Positions 1-8,234 of a stretch of DNA of 64,000 nucleotides are shown here, piece by piece; positions within the stretch are counted from its first letter, which is position 1, and every line of letters starts with the position of its first letter. Origin of the DNA: an uncultured Bacteroidales bacterium (GTDB lineage: Bacteria; Bacteroidota; Bacteroidia; Bacteroidales; Bacteroidaceae); contig CACYQI010000008.1 in the NCBI GenBank assembly GCA_902776455.1, positions 1 to 64,000 on the forward strand, written 5' to 3'. Below the pieces are notes generated by a model. It saw only the letters and a program-made list of their open reading frames with translations. It ran no database searches and had not been told where the DNA came from. Both the position numbers and the translations under genes were made by a program.

Positions 1-1
1 C

Positions 2-2059
2 GCTCCAACAATCCCCGCTGGCAGTGCTGGTTATGTGCTTCTGAACATTACCATGCCCAGCACCTCTGGCAGCAGCGCCATTACCATTACGCCTGAAGCA
101 GGCAGCGGCATCGACCCCTTCGTCATCAACGTAAGCGGCACAATCCGCGATGCCAACAAGGTCTATCTTGACTTTGCCGACGGACAGATGCCCGAAGGCT
201 GGACTTCTGTTGGATTGGGTTCCTACACAAGCGATAGCTATGCATGGACAGCAAGCACTGGCTATATCGGCACTTCCGCCTCAAGTTCATATTACTATCA
301 GGCATTTACTTCTCCTAAGCTTGTCTTTGCCAAAGATGAGCAGGTTTTCTTCGAGACTGCCAAGTATGGCAGCAGTACTTGGTACAATCCTTCTATTGTC
401 GTAGAGTATTCTCTTGACGGCACGACATGGACTGCAATTGGTTCTGCCTTTACGGATGATGTCTATGGCACTTGGACTCCCCGCAGCGTAACCATTCCCG
501 TTGAGGGCGTGAAGTACATTCGCTTCAATGGTTGGTATGTTTATCTCCGCAATATCTACGGCGGCGAACTGCCCAACGAGCCGAACATGAAAGTCACACA
601 GCCTGCTTCCCTCGACTTCGGTGTCGTTGATGCTGAAACAACCAAGACCTTCACCATTGCCAACACCGGCCTTGCCACTTTGGAAGGCATCAGCGTGACC
701 TCTTCCAATGAAGTATTCACCGTGACAGGTGTTCCCGCAAGCCTTGAGGCCGGCGAGAGCGCAGAAGTGACCATCACGATGGCTGCCACTACGACAGGTG
801 CCCTGAGCAGCGACATCACCGTCAGCGCAACAGACATGCAGGACGTGCAGTTCACCGTGACCGGCGTCGTTCTGCCAGAAGGCCTCATGGTCGTTGACTT
901 CAACGATAACGCGCTGCCCGCTAACTGGACTAACGCAGCATCAAACAAGTGGAGCTTTGATGAAGGCAAGGCTTATTGCACATCCGCTGCCGAACTGGTA
1001 ACGCCGAAGCTGTCCGTTGCAGATGGCGACATGCTTGCCATCAAGGCAACAAGCTATGACAACTACGACAATAATTATCTCGAAGTTTACGGTTCTACCG
1101 ATGGTTCTTCATGGGATTTAATCCAGAAGTTCATTTCGCGCAGCCAGATTCCTTACGGTTCCTACGCAACACTTGTAGTGACCAACATCCCGACAACAGC
1201 AAAGTATCTCAAGTTCAAAGGTTATTATGTCCGCGTTGACGAGATTGCAGGCCTGACCTACGCTCCCGTGCTTTCTGTAGCACTGGGCGGAACAGCCGTA
1301 AGCTCTCCCGCTGCCTTCAACTTCGGCGAAGCAACTGCCGATGCTTCTGTCACCTATAACTTCACCAACGTTGGTGTAGGCACCATCGAAATCACAAACG
1401 TAACTATTTCTGGCGAAGGCGCAGCTGCCTACAGCACCAACTGGACAGCAAGCACAGCTGTTCCCTTCGACCTTGTGATTACCCGCACATACGATGCCGG
1501 TCGCGAAGGTGCTTCCGATGCCACCGTTACCGTTACGACCACCGAAGGCGACTTCGTCATCAACGTAACGGGCACCGACAAGGCTGCCAACGCCCCCGAG
1601 CTGGCAGTAAGCCCCGCCGAGGATGCCGAGTTCGGCGTAGTGACAGCTGCTACAAGCAAGACCTACACAGTGACCAATGCAGGCACAGGCTTGCTGACCG
1701 TCAACATCTATTCCAACGAAGAGAAGTTCACTGTTGCTCCCGCCCAGCTTACCGACATCGCTGCAGGCGAAAGCAAGACCTTCGACGTAACCTTCACTCC
1801 CGTGGCAGAGACCTACGGCACGTTTACAGCAGAAATCATTGTTGTCCCGACCTACGACGAGAGTGCAGCCGTTCACTTCAACGCTTCTGCCAAGGTGAAA
1901 GACCCGAACATCTGGAGCGAGGACTTCTCTGCAGGCACAGTTCCTACAGGCTGGAATGCAGATAGCAACTGGACAATCGAAGGCGGTACTGCTAATGCAA
2001 AATACGCTTACGGCTCCACAAGCTACTACCTGACCACACCTGTCCCACACCTGTCCTGA
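2..2059 (+). CDS. Large secreted multi-domain surface protein, N-terminal part (5' partial, frameshifted)
   Basis: The reading frame is open from base 2, so the true start lies upstream of the window. The protein alternates two module types. One is a jelly-roll, cleaved-adhesin-like module opening with an FDD/LPxGW-type motif, seen three times (around 170, 895 and 1920). The other is a HYDIN/ASPM-like Ig module with the pattern FGxV...TxTFTIxNTG, also seen three times. These folds are usual in Bacteroidetes cell-surface proteins. The frame ends at TGA 2057-2059, directly after a perfect 11-bp tandem duplication (2034-2055). Removing one copy joins it in frame to the 2134-3288 segment, so this is the front part of one broken gene. 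Family reading is moderately sure; ligand unknown. Confidence 0.8.
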   Translation, partial: APTIPAGSAGYVLLNITMPSTSGSSAITITPEAGSGIDPFVINVSGTIRDANKVYLDFADGQMPEGWTSVGLGSYTSDSYAWTASTGYIGTSASSSYYYQAFTSPKLVFAKDEQVFFETAKYGSSTWYNPSIVVEYSLDGTTWTAIGSAFTDDVYGTWTPRSVTIPVEGVKYIRFNGWYVYLRNIYGGELPNEPNMKVTQPASLDFGVVDAETTKTFTIANTGLATLEGISVTSSNEVFTVTGVPASLEAGESAEVTITMAATTTGALSSDITVSATDMQDVQFTVTGVVLPEGLMVVDFNDNALPANWTNAASNKWSFDEGKAYCTSAAELVTPKLSVADGDMLAIKATSYDNYDNNYLEVYGSTDGSSWDLIQKFISRSQIPYGSYATLVVTNIPTTAKYLKFKGYYVRVDEIAGLTYAPVLSVALGGTAVSSPAAFNFGEATADASVTYNFTNVGVGTIEITNVTISGEGAAAYSTNWTASTAVPFDLVITRTYDAGREGASDATVTVTTTEGDFVINVTGTDKAANAPELAVSPAEDAEFGVVTAATSKTYTVTNAGTGLLTVNIYSNEEKFTVAPAQLTDIAAGESKTFDVTFTPVAETYGTFTAEIIVVPTYDESAAVHFNASAKVKDPNIWSEDFSAGTVPTGWNADSNWTIEGGTANAKYAYGSTSYYLTTPVPHLS
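2034..2055 (+). repeat. Perfect 11-bp tandem duplication causing a frameshift
   Basis: The unit CCACACCTGTC occurs twice in direct contact (2034-2044 and 2045-2055). Eleven bases shift the frame and bring TGA 2057-2059 into phase. Deleting either copy reads ...LTTPV-LTVSD... into the downstream fragment. Confidence 0.93.
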
Positions 2060-2133
2060 CCGTCAGCGACGCCAGCGACGAGCTGACCTTCGACTACGAG
2101 GCAACAGCCAACTACGTCAACATCAAGATTCAG

Positions 2134-3288
2134 ATGTCGAAGGACGGCGGCGCCTTTGCCGACTACCAGACCATCTCTAACCTTAACAATGGCGATGCAG
2201 GCACTTACAGCATTACCGGCCTCGAGGCAGGCGACTATCAGTTCCGCTTCGATAACGACGACTACAAGCTCGACAACTTCGAAGGCTTCAAGCTGAACCT
2301 TGCCGACCACATCATCAGCATCGCTGCAAGCACAATCCCCGAGAGTAGCAGCTACACCGTGACCATGAAGGAAGGCCGCAGCTTCGAGGCTACCGTCACC
2401 GTGAAGGAGATGCGTGGCGTAGCAGAGGACGTGACTGCAAAGCTCTACATGGGCACCGAAGTGATTGGTACCGCCAATGGTTCCGTTGCTGCTAACGGCA
2501 CCGAGACGCTCACCATTACTGCCACCCCGACGACCTCTGCCACCGACGGCATCGAGATGCACATCGAGGTTGAGTATGCCGGCGGCACACTCACTACTGA
2601 CCCCGTCACCCGCTACGTTGCAGCTCTCACGTACTATACGCTCGACGAGACATCTACCGACGCTATCGTAGCTGGCACATACGACTACGTAACCCTGAAG
2701 CGCACCTTCGCTGCAGGCTGGAACACCGTTTGCCTGCCCTTCACCATCAGCGATGTGGAAGGCTTCTTCGGTGCTGGTGCCAAGGCCTACACCTTCAACA
2801 GCTATGTGAATGGCGAGCTTAACTTCACTGCCACAACCGAGCTGACAGCAAGCTATCCCTACATCGTCTATGTTCCGACAGCCATTACGGAGGACTTCAA
2901 CCTGACCGACATCACCATCAATAGTGTCGATGAAGAGCCGTTCCTCTATAGCAGGGACAAAGTCTATCTGCGTGGCACCTACGCTCCCGTAGCAGCTGGC
3001 GAGTGGACAAAGAGCGCAACAGACGACATCATCTACGGCATGACTACCGACGGTCACATCCAGAAGGCCGGCGCAACTGCCAGCATCAAGGGCTTCCGCG
3101 CTTACTTCGACGTGCCTGTCAGCTCTGAGGTTAAGGCGCTCACCTTCGACGGCGAGGACGCTACAGGCCTTAAGAACATTAAGGACCTTAACGACTCTAA
3201 CGACCTTATCTACAACATCGCCGGTCAGCGCATACAGAAGATGCAGAAGGGTATAAACATTATTAACGGTAAAAAGATACTTAAGTAA
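2134..3288 (+). pseudogene. C-terminal part of the frameshifted surface protein, with sorting-type tail
   Basis: This is the downstream part of the gene beginning at base 2, now in another frame. Homologous reading begins at about 2056, just after the duplication; 2134 is only the first Met. It contains the rest of the third jelly-roll module, a beta-rich region, a GWNTVCLPF-type domain common before the C-terminus of Prevotella surface proteins, a linker with 9-bp repeats (3171-3210), and a tail with AGQRIQ and GINIINGKK motifs. Similar tails end seven proteins here and resemble the last strands of a type IX secretion C-terminal domain (inference). Without a frame correction this part would be translated only after internal initiation. 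An assembly error is the main alternative. Confidence 0.7.
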
Positions 3289-3290
3289 TT

Positions 3291-3464
3291 ATGAAAAAGT
3301 CCTATCTAAAGCCTCAGACATTGGTTGAGGTAGCTGAATGCGAAATGCTGATTGCTGCGAGCATCCTCGACCCGAACAGCACCACTCCGAGTGTTGAACT
3401 GACTGACGAAGAATACAACGGAGAGTTCTCCACCAAGGAATACTCCTTCGGCGACGACTTCTAA
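3291..3464 (+). CDS. Small acidic peptide (57 aa) downstream of a tailed surface protein
   Basis: ATG at 3291 lies two bases after the stop of the preceding surface-protein gene, so the two are almost certainly cotranscribed; a terminator follows at 3490-3530. The peptide begins MKKSYLKPQ, has AECEMLIAAS in the middle and ends FGDDF; its C-terminal half is acidic. There is no lipobox or clear signal peptide. It matches the 58-aa product at 54868 in length, in the pattern MKx[ST]Yxx-P...AExx[ML][IL]xA[AV]S...[FW]xDD, and in position after a tailed surface protein. Peptides of this general look occur in Bacteroidales as hypothetical proteins; I know of no assigned function. Possibilities are a secretion-coupled accessory or a processed peptide (speculative). 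Confidence 0.75.
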   Translation: MKKSYLKPQTLVEVAECEMLIAASILDPNSTTPSVELTDEEYNGEFSTKEYSFGDDF

Positions 3465-3489
3465 GGAAGCCACAAACCGAACGACAGAC

Positions 3490-3530
3490 CATCCCGCGCC
3501 GCCCTCAGAAGCGACGCGGGATGTTTTTTT
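3490..3530 (+). terminator. Rho-independent terminator
   Basis: A 9-bp perfect stem, CATCCCGCG (3490-3498) with CGCGGGATG (3515-3523), encloses a 16-nt loop and is followed by T7. It ends the surface protein-small peptide unit. Confidence 0.9.
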
Positions 3531-3542
3531 ACCCTTCTTTGC

Positions 3543-3573
3543 CTTGCCATGTCGATTATTTGTTGTACTTTTG
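3543..3573 (+). promoter_or_regulatory. Bacteroidetes-type promoter for the 3620 gene
   Basis: The -7 box TACTTTTG (3566-3573) fits TAnnTTTG and has a weak -33 element CTTG (3543-3546) 19 nt upstream. The next start codon is at 3620. Confidence 0.6.
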
Positions 3574-3619
3574 CAAAGGAAATCACTACTTCCGAAGCTA
3601 AGCACACAACACGCCAGCT

Positions 3620-5719
3620 ATGCATACACTCCTCAAGTCAACGCTCGCCGCTATTGCCGGCCTGTTCGCATTCGCCGTGCCTTCTTCGGCACACAACTAC
3701 AACGCTCAGGGCATCTGCACCGATGCCGACTGCTCCGACCCCTTTGAGCCTGCCGCCCAGGAGGACGGCTGGTGCCTGCTCCGCAACGCAGGCAACGTGG
3801 AATGGTTCTCGGCGGAGGTCAACAAAGGGGGCAACAACATCTTCCTCTGGGGCAAGCTTATGGCCGACATCGACTTTACGGACGTGACCCACACGCCTAT
3901 CGGAGTGAGCGAAGCCACGAAGTTCAACGGCAAGTTCGACGGGCAGGGCCATCGCATCCTCAACCTCAAGTTGCGCACGGCAAAGGACCTCCAGGGCTTC
4001 TTCGGCGGGCTGCGCGGCGGCGGAACGCTCGTCAAGGACCTCATCCTCGACAAGTCGTGCCAAATCTCCGGCAAGCAGCGCGTGGGCGGCATAGCAGCTT
4101 TCGCACAGACCATCACGGGCGAACCCATCGTGATAGAAGGGTGCATCAACGAGGCGAACATCACGGGGACGAGTACTGCCGTAGGCGGCATCCTGGGCGG
4201 CAGCATGAGTCCGCACCCCGCCATCCACATCCGCAACTGCGTCAACACGGGCACCATCCGCGGCTCTGGCGAGTCGGCATCGATAGCAGGCTGGCTGGGC
4301 GACAACGCCGGCTCTGTGGTGGAGAACTGCTACAACACGGGCCGACTGATGGGCATCGACGGCAGCAAACGCAACATGGTACGCCACGGAGGCTCCTCCG
4401 CCGTACACAATCTCTACGAACTCTACAGCAATTCCACCTACACACAAGGCGTGAAGAAGGACTGGATAACGTCCGCTCCCCTTTCCAGCGGCGAGCTTTG
4501 CTACTTCCTCTCAGCAGGACAGGGCGGCGAGGCCTGGGGTCAGACCCTCGGCACCGATGCCTCTCCGCTGCCTTTCGGCGGTTCGCCCAAGGTCTATCTG
4601 TGCGGAAAGGCCTATTGCGACGGCGGACTGATAGCCGATGCCTCGTTCTTTTCCAACGACGACGAAGGCCTCGAGGTGCTCGGCCACCAGTTCCAGAAGG
4701 GCCATTGCATCGTCTGCGGAGCCTTGGAGCCGGGCTACGTCTTCGCGCCCCGCAAGGTGTTCCTCATGGCAGGACAGAGCAACGCCGACGGAAGAGCTGC
4801 CCTCAGCACCCTGCCCGGCTACATGCAGGACTACGTGGCCCGTGGCGGCAGCAGGTTCTGCTACTGGAGCTACGCCAACGGAAGCGAGACGGCCTGGCAG
4901 ATGTTTGCCGGCAAGATGGTGCCCTACATGCCCTATACCGACAACAACACCACGTCGCGCTGCGGCTTCGACGGCATCGTCTATCACCTCATCGAAGAGG
5001 CTCTCGGCCAACGCTTCTACGTCATCAAGGAGAGTCGGGGCGGCACAGCCATCGACACGCGCTGCTCCAGCACCGACGACCTCTGGTGGTGCGCCGCTCC
5101 CGAATGGCTCGCCACGGCCGCTCCCCGCAGCGGACACTCCCTGGCACTCGAGTTCACCGAGAACATCAGGCTCTGCATCGACAACGTCCTCTCGCAGCTC
5201 GAGGAGGGATACGAAATAAAATGTATCATGTGGCATCAGGGCGAGTCGGACCGCACCCAAGCGGCTGCCTATCACGACAACCTGCAGCAACTGGTCTCCT
5301 ACCTGCGCTCCTGGCTCGTCGGTAAGACGGGCGACGAGCGATACGCCACGCTGCCTTTCATCGCAGGCACGGTGAACCGCAGCAGCACGCAGTACAATGC
5401 CGTGGTGGAACAGGCAGTACGTCGGCTGGCAGAGGAGGACGCGAACTTCCACGTCGTTGACATGAGCGACTGCAAGCTCGGTTCGGACAACCTGCACTTC
5501 GACGCTACGGGCGAGGCCGACGCTGCCCAAAGGATGTTCGACAAGCTGGTGGAACTGGGTCTGCTCGACGAGGAAGACCCGACGGCAATAGGCTCTCCCG
5601 TTCCCTCCACTAAGGGGAATGGCGACGTCTTCGACCTCAGCGGACGCAAGATAGCAACGGGCAAGGCGGCGGGCATATGCATCAAGGACGGCCGGAAGGT
5701 GCTCGTCGGCACACGTTGA
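3620..5719 (+). CDS. Secreted GLUG-SGNH hydrolase, sialate O-acetylesterase-like (SASA)
   Basis: 699 aa. An N-terminal signal peptide of about 24 residues precedes a GLUG-type beta region (about 30-290), a CIVCG Cys pair near 370, and a SASA/CE6-type esterase domain (about 380-650). Catalytic features are visible: GQSN with nucleophile Ser387, WHQGES at 538-543, and DNLH at 623-626 giving the Asp/His pair. The family removes O-acetyl groups from sialic acids or plant polysaccharides; which substrate applies here is unknown. The C-terminus carries a shortened version of the LSGRK...DGRKVLV tail. It has its own promoter and no obvious operon partner. A periplasmic or surface location is inferred. 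Confidence 0.85.
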   Translation: MHTLLKSTLAAIAGLFAFAVPSSAHNYNAQGICTDADCSDPFEPAAQEDGWCLLRNAGNVEWFSAEVNKGGNNIFLWGKLMADIDFTDVTHTPIGVSEATKFNGKFDGQGHRILNLKLRTAKDLQGFFGGLRGGGTLVKDLILDKSCQISGKQRVGGIAAFAQTITGEPIVIEGCINEANITGTSTAVGGILGGSMSPHPAIHIRNCVNTGTIRGSGESASIAGWLGDNAGSVVENCYNTGRLMGIDGSKRNMVRHGGSSAVHNLYELYSNSTYTQGVKKDWITSAPLSSGELCYFLSAGQGGEAWGQTLGTDASPLPFGGSPKVYLCGKAYCDGGLIADASFFSNDDEGLEVLGHQFQKGHCIVCGALEPGYVFAPRKVFLMAGQSNADGRAALSTLPGYMQDYVARGGSRFCYWSYANGSETAWQMFAGKMVPYMPYTDNNTTSRCGFDGIVYHLIEEALGQRFYVIKESRGGTAIDTRCSSTDDLWWCAAPEWLATAAPRSGHSLALEFTENIRLCIDNVLSQLEEGYEIKCIMWHQGESDRTQAAAYHDNLQQLVSYLRSWLVGKTGDERYATLPFIAGTVNRSSTQYNAVVEQAVRRLAEEDANFHVVDMSDCKLGSDNLHFDATGEADAAQRMFDKLVELGLLDEEDPTAIGSPVPSTKGNGDVFDLSGRKIATGKAAGICIKDGRKVLVGTR

Positions 5720-6203
5720 AGCGTGGAGGGAAGCGGGGGACTGCAGCGCGTTTTGTCAAGGATTCTGAGGAAAACAGACCCTCTGAGAATGGCGTATTTT
5801 CGGCCTCGACGTGCCGCGGGCGAAAAGAAGGGCGGTTTTTGGAATGAGGCTGACGCCTCATTATCAGTGGCTTAGCGTTTCGGGGGATGTAAAAAAGCTG
5901 GCAAAAGGGGGCAAAAAGGGGTGTTTTGAGGGGTGAGAAAGCGTGGAGAATCGGTCGATGCTCCGTGGAGTGTGGGCTTACGCTCCGTGGAGCGTCGGAA
6001 AATTCTCCGAGGAGCGTCGGCCGAAAGCCCGTTTTTTGCGCTCAAAAACGCCGTTTCGGAAAAATCTTTACAACATTTTGCGTCGTCCGACGAGGCTCTT
6101 TTTTCGACTTTTTGTCGTGAGTTTTCTCTGGCGGAAATCCGCGTTGTCTGCTGCTCTTTCGAACGCTTCCCCGGCAAAAAGCACAGGAAATCTTGGCCGA
6201 AGC
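5720..6203. other. Intergenic region: diverged copy of the array-bearing repeat element
   Basis: No gene is supported. A perfect 8-bp hairpin (5843-5862, AATGAGGC/GCCTCATT) lies here. The stretch 5790-5845 resembles the 5' part of the 440-bp elements at 50685 and 55262 (GGCG-T-rich-TTCGG, GAAAAGAAGGGC). A 22-bp-period array follows at 5942-6022. Reading frames crossing this region are repeat translations. Confidence 0.6.
5942..6022. repeat. 22-bp-period palindromic array (4 units)
   Basis: CGTGGAG/CGAGGAG cores begin at 5942, 5964, 5986 and 6008, exactly 22 bp apart. Most sit in CTCCGTGGAG near-palindromes separated by GCGTCGG/CGATG spacers. Confidence 0.85.
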
Positions 6204-6234
6204 TTTGTGGAACGGCATTTTTTTCGTATCTTTG
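6204..6234 (+). promoter_or_regulatory. Promoter for the 6273 flavodoxin
   Basis: TTTG (6204-6207), 19-nt spacer, TATCTTTG (6227-6234): a full match to the Bacteroidetes sigma-ABfr consensus, 38 nt before the start codon. Confidence 0.85.
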
Positions 6235-6272
6235 CAAGCGAAACTAAACAACTCAAACCAAAAGACAACACC

Positions 6273-6839
6273 ATGCAAACGAACTTCAAGAGATTAGCGA
6301 TTATGCTGACGGCCCTGTTGGCCGTGAGCCTGAGTGCCTGCTCGCAAAGCAAGCAGACGAAGAGTAAGGGAAAGGTGCTGGTAGCCTATTTCTCGGCCAC
6401 CGGCACGACGGAAGGCGTGGCCCGGCAGTTGGCAGAAGCCACCGGCGGCGACCTCTACAAGATTCAGCCCGTGCAGCCCTATACGGAAGCCGACCTCGAC
6501 TGGCGCAACAAGCAGAGCCGCTCGTCGCTCGAAATGAAGGACCGCAAGAGCCGTCCCGCCATCGAAGGAAAGCAGAAGGACTGGACTAAGTACGACATCG
6601 TCTTTGTGGGTTTCCCCATTTGGTGGAACACGTGCCCCACCATCATTAACACCTTCATGGAGTCCTACGACTTCAAGGGCAAGACGGTCATCCCCTTTGC
6701 CACCTCGGGAGGCAGCAGCATCAAGCAGTCGTGCGAGGACCTGAAGGCCGCCTACCCTGCCATCCAATGGAAGGAAGGCAAGTTGCTCAACCGGCCCTCG
6801 AAGGAGGAACTGGAAACGTGGACAAAGGGATGTAACTGA
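6273..6839 (+). CDS. Flavodoxin-family lipoprotein
   Basis: 188 aa starting at ATG 6273, just after a strong promoter; the frame upstream is repeat sequence. A lipoprotein signal ends LSAC at residue 27. The mature part is a flavodoxin fold: [17 protein letters not shown] is beta-1 plus the FMN-phosphate loop, and [12 protein letters not shown] is the flavin-side loop typical of the Flavodoxin_4 group. Bacteroidetes exported flavodoxins of this group are assumed to carry electrons, but the partner is unknown. It precedes a second, larger flavodoxin across a 264-bp repeat-filled gap, which suggests related roles. Confidence 0.85.
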   Translation: MQTNFKRLAIMLTALLAVSLSACSQSKQTKSKGKVLVAYFSATGTTEGVARQLAEATGGDLYKIQPVQPYTEADLDWRNKQSRSSLEMKDRKSRPAIEGKQKDWTKYDIVFVGFPIWWNTCPTIINTFMESYDFKGKTVIPFATSGGSSIKQSCEDLKAAYPAIQWKEGKLLNRPSKEELETWTKGCN

Positions 6840-6844
6840 AGTTT

Positions 6845-7090
6845 ATGAAGTTAAAGTGGAAGTAAAAATGGAAGTTAACTCGCTACGCTCGTGGAAAGGG
6901 AAGCCTCTCCTAAATCCTCCCCTAAAGGGAAGGACTTAAAGCCCCGTCCCTTTAGGGAATGGGAGGGGGAAAAGGCTTACCGTATAGGCTGACGGCATAC
7001 AAAGCTATCGTCCAGCCAGCTTGCTGGCTTTACTTCCTGCGCGAAGCGCATAACTCCCTTTTTAACTTCATCTTATAACTTCCGAAACCT
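6845..7090. repeat. Dispersed repeat M3, copy 1, with a nested G/C-rich palindrome
   Basis: The ends (TGAAGTTAAAGTGGAAGT and the inverse of TTCGGAAGTTATAAGATGAA) and the inner AAAGCTATCGTCCAG match, in inverted orientation, the element at 13291-13470. A CCTAAAGGG/CCCTTTAGGG-type palindromic insert occupies about 6895-6975, so one repeat has landed in another. Confidence 0.75.
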
Positions 7091-7103
7091 AAAATTGTTA
7101 CTT

Positions 7104-8234
7104 ATGGCACAGACATTTCTTAGAAGATGCCTGGCTCTGATGGCGCTCCTTGCAGCAACGGCTTGCAGCGAAGGCGAGGGCACAGAGGCCAGAGCACAGG
7201 CTCCAGCAGGCATGGGGCGCACACTTGTGGTCTATTACAGCTTTACGAACAACGTGCGCACCATCGTTGGCGAGCTGACGAAGGCGGTCAGCGCCGACGT
7301 CGTGGAAGTGCAGCCCGCCGAGGAAGGGCTGGACTATGCGGCCAACGGCTACGAGATAGGCAGCAGCCTGATAGCCGGCATCCGCAATCATCCCGACGAT
7401 GCCGACAGCTATCCCGACATCAAGCCGACCGACATCGACTTCTCCGAGTACGACAACATCATCGTCTGCACGCCCCTCTGGTGGAGCCAGATGGCCGCAC
7501 CGATGCAGACCTTCCTCTTCCGCAACGGGCAGAAGATGGGCGGCAAGCACGTCGCCCTGATTGTCTCAAGCTCCAGCAGCGGCATCAGCAGCACGGTGGC
7601 CGACGCCAAGAGGCTCATTCCCAATGCCGTCTGGACAGGCGACGCGCTCTGGATAAACGACCGCAACAGGAGCCAGACCGCTGTTCTGCTGTCCGAATGG
7701 CTACAGTCTCAAACCTTTCAAACCTCAACAGAAACCATGAAAATGCTCATCACCATCGCCGGCCAGACACAGATTGCGACGCTCGAAAACAACCAAGCGG
7801 CCAAGGAACTGGCAGCGAAGTTGCAGGAAGACCCCGTCAGCGTCAGCCTCAACAGCAGCGGCGACTTCGAGATATGGGGAGCCTTGGGCTTCTCGCTCAC
7901 CAGCAGCGACGAGCGCATCACGGCAGGTCCCGGCGACATCATCCTCTACGACGACAGCAACATCTGCCTGTTCTACGGCTCCAACACCTGGAGCTACACG
8001 CGCTTGGGAAAGATAGACGGGCTTTCGGGAAGCGGGTTGCGCAGCTTCCTCAAGGCTGGCGAGCGAGGCATCGAAGCCATCCTCTCGCTGCCGTCCGACG
8101 CAACGGAAATCAAAACCCTCCGTTCCGAACCATCGCATAGCGGCGAAGACATCATCTATTCCCTCAAGGGAGAAAGGGTGACGAACCCCGCAAAAGGAGT
8201 TTACATCAAGAACGGAAAGAAGACCATCGAATGA
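7104..8234 (+). CDS. Exported flavodoxin fused to a cyclophilin-like domain, with C-terminal tail
   Basis: 376 aa from ATG 7104. A lipoprotein-like signal (LLAATAC) precedes a flavodoxin domain (about 38-200; LVVYYSFTNNVRTI and CTPLWWSQMAAPMQTF loops), then a cyclophilin-like beta-barrel domain (about 215-345; MKMLITIAGQTQIATL start, GDIILYDDSNICLFYG core). A linker and a tail follow (IYSLKGERV, KGVYIKNGKK). That tail is otherwise on surface adhesin-like proteins here, so finding it on a redox protein is odd. The stop overlaps the next start as ATGA, indicating translational coupling to the hydrolase at 8231. It probably acts outside the cytoplasm in quinone or thiol redox chemistry (inference). 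Confidence 0.82.
   Translation: MAQTFLRRCLALMALLAATACSEGEGTEARAQAPAGMGRTLVVYYSFTNNVRTIVGELTKAVSADVVEVQPAEEGLDYAANGYEIGSSLIAGIRNHPDDADSYPDIKPTDIDFSEYDNIIVCTPLWWSQMAAPMQTFLFRNGQKMGGKHVALIVSSSSSGISSTVADAKRLIPNAVWTGDALWINDRNRSQTAVLLSEWLQSQTFQTSTETMKMLITIAGQTQIATLENNQAAKELAAKLQEDPVSVSLNSSGDFEIWGALGFSLTSSDERITAGPGDIILYDDSNICLFYGSNTWSYTRLGKIDGLSGSGLRSFLKAGERGIEAILSLPSDATEIKTLRSEPSHSGEDIIYSLKGERVTNPAKGVYIKNGKKTIE

Noticed and set aside
2034..2059. Programmed ribosomal frameshift
   Set aside because: There is no slippery heptamer or downstream pseudoknot; a perfect 11-bp duplication explains the break more simply.
3772..5325. Long plus-strand frame of 517 codons overlapping the esterase gene
   Set aside because: It is Arg/His/Gln-rich shadow sequence in another frame of a gene with clear catalytic motifs, without start signal or domain.
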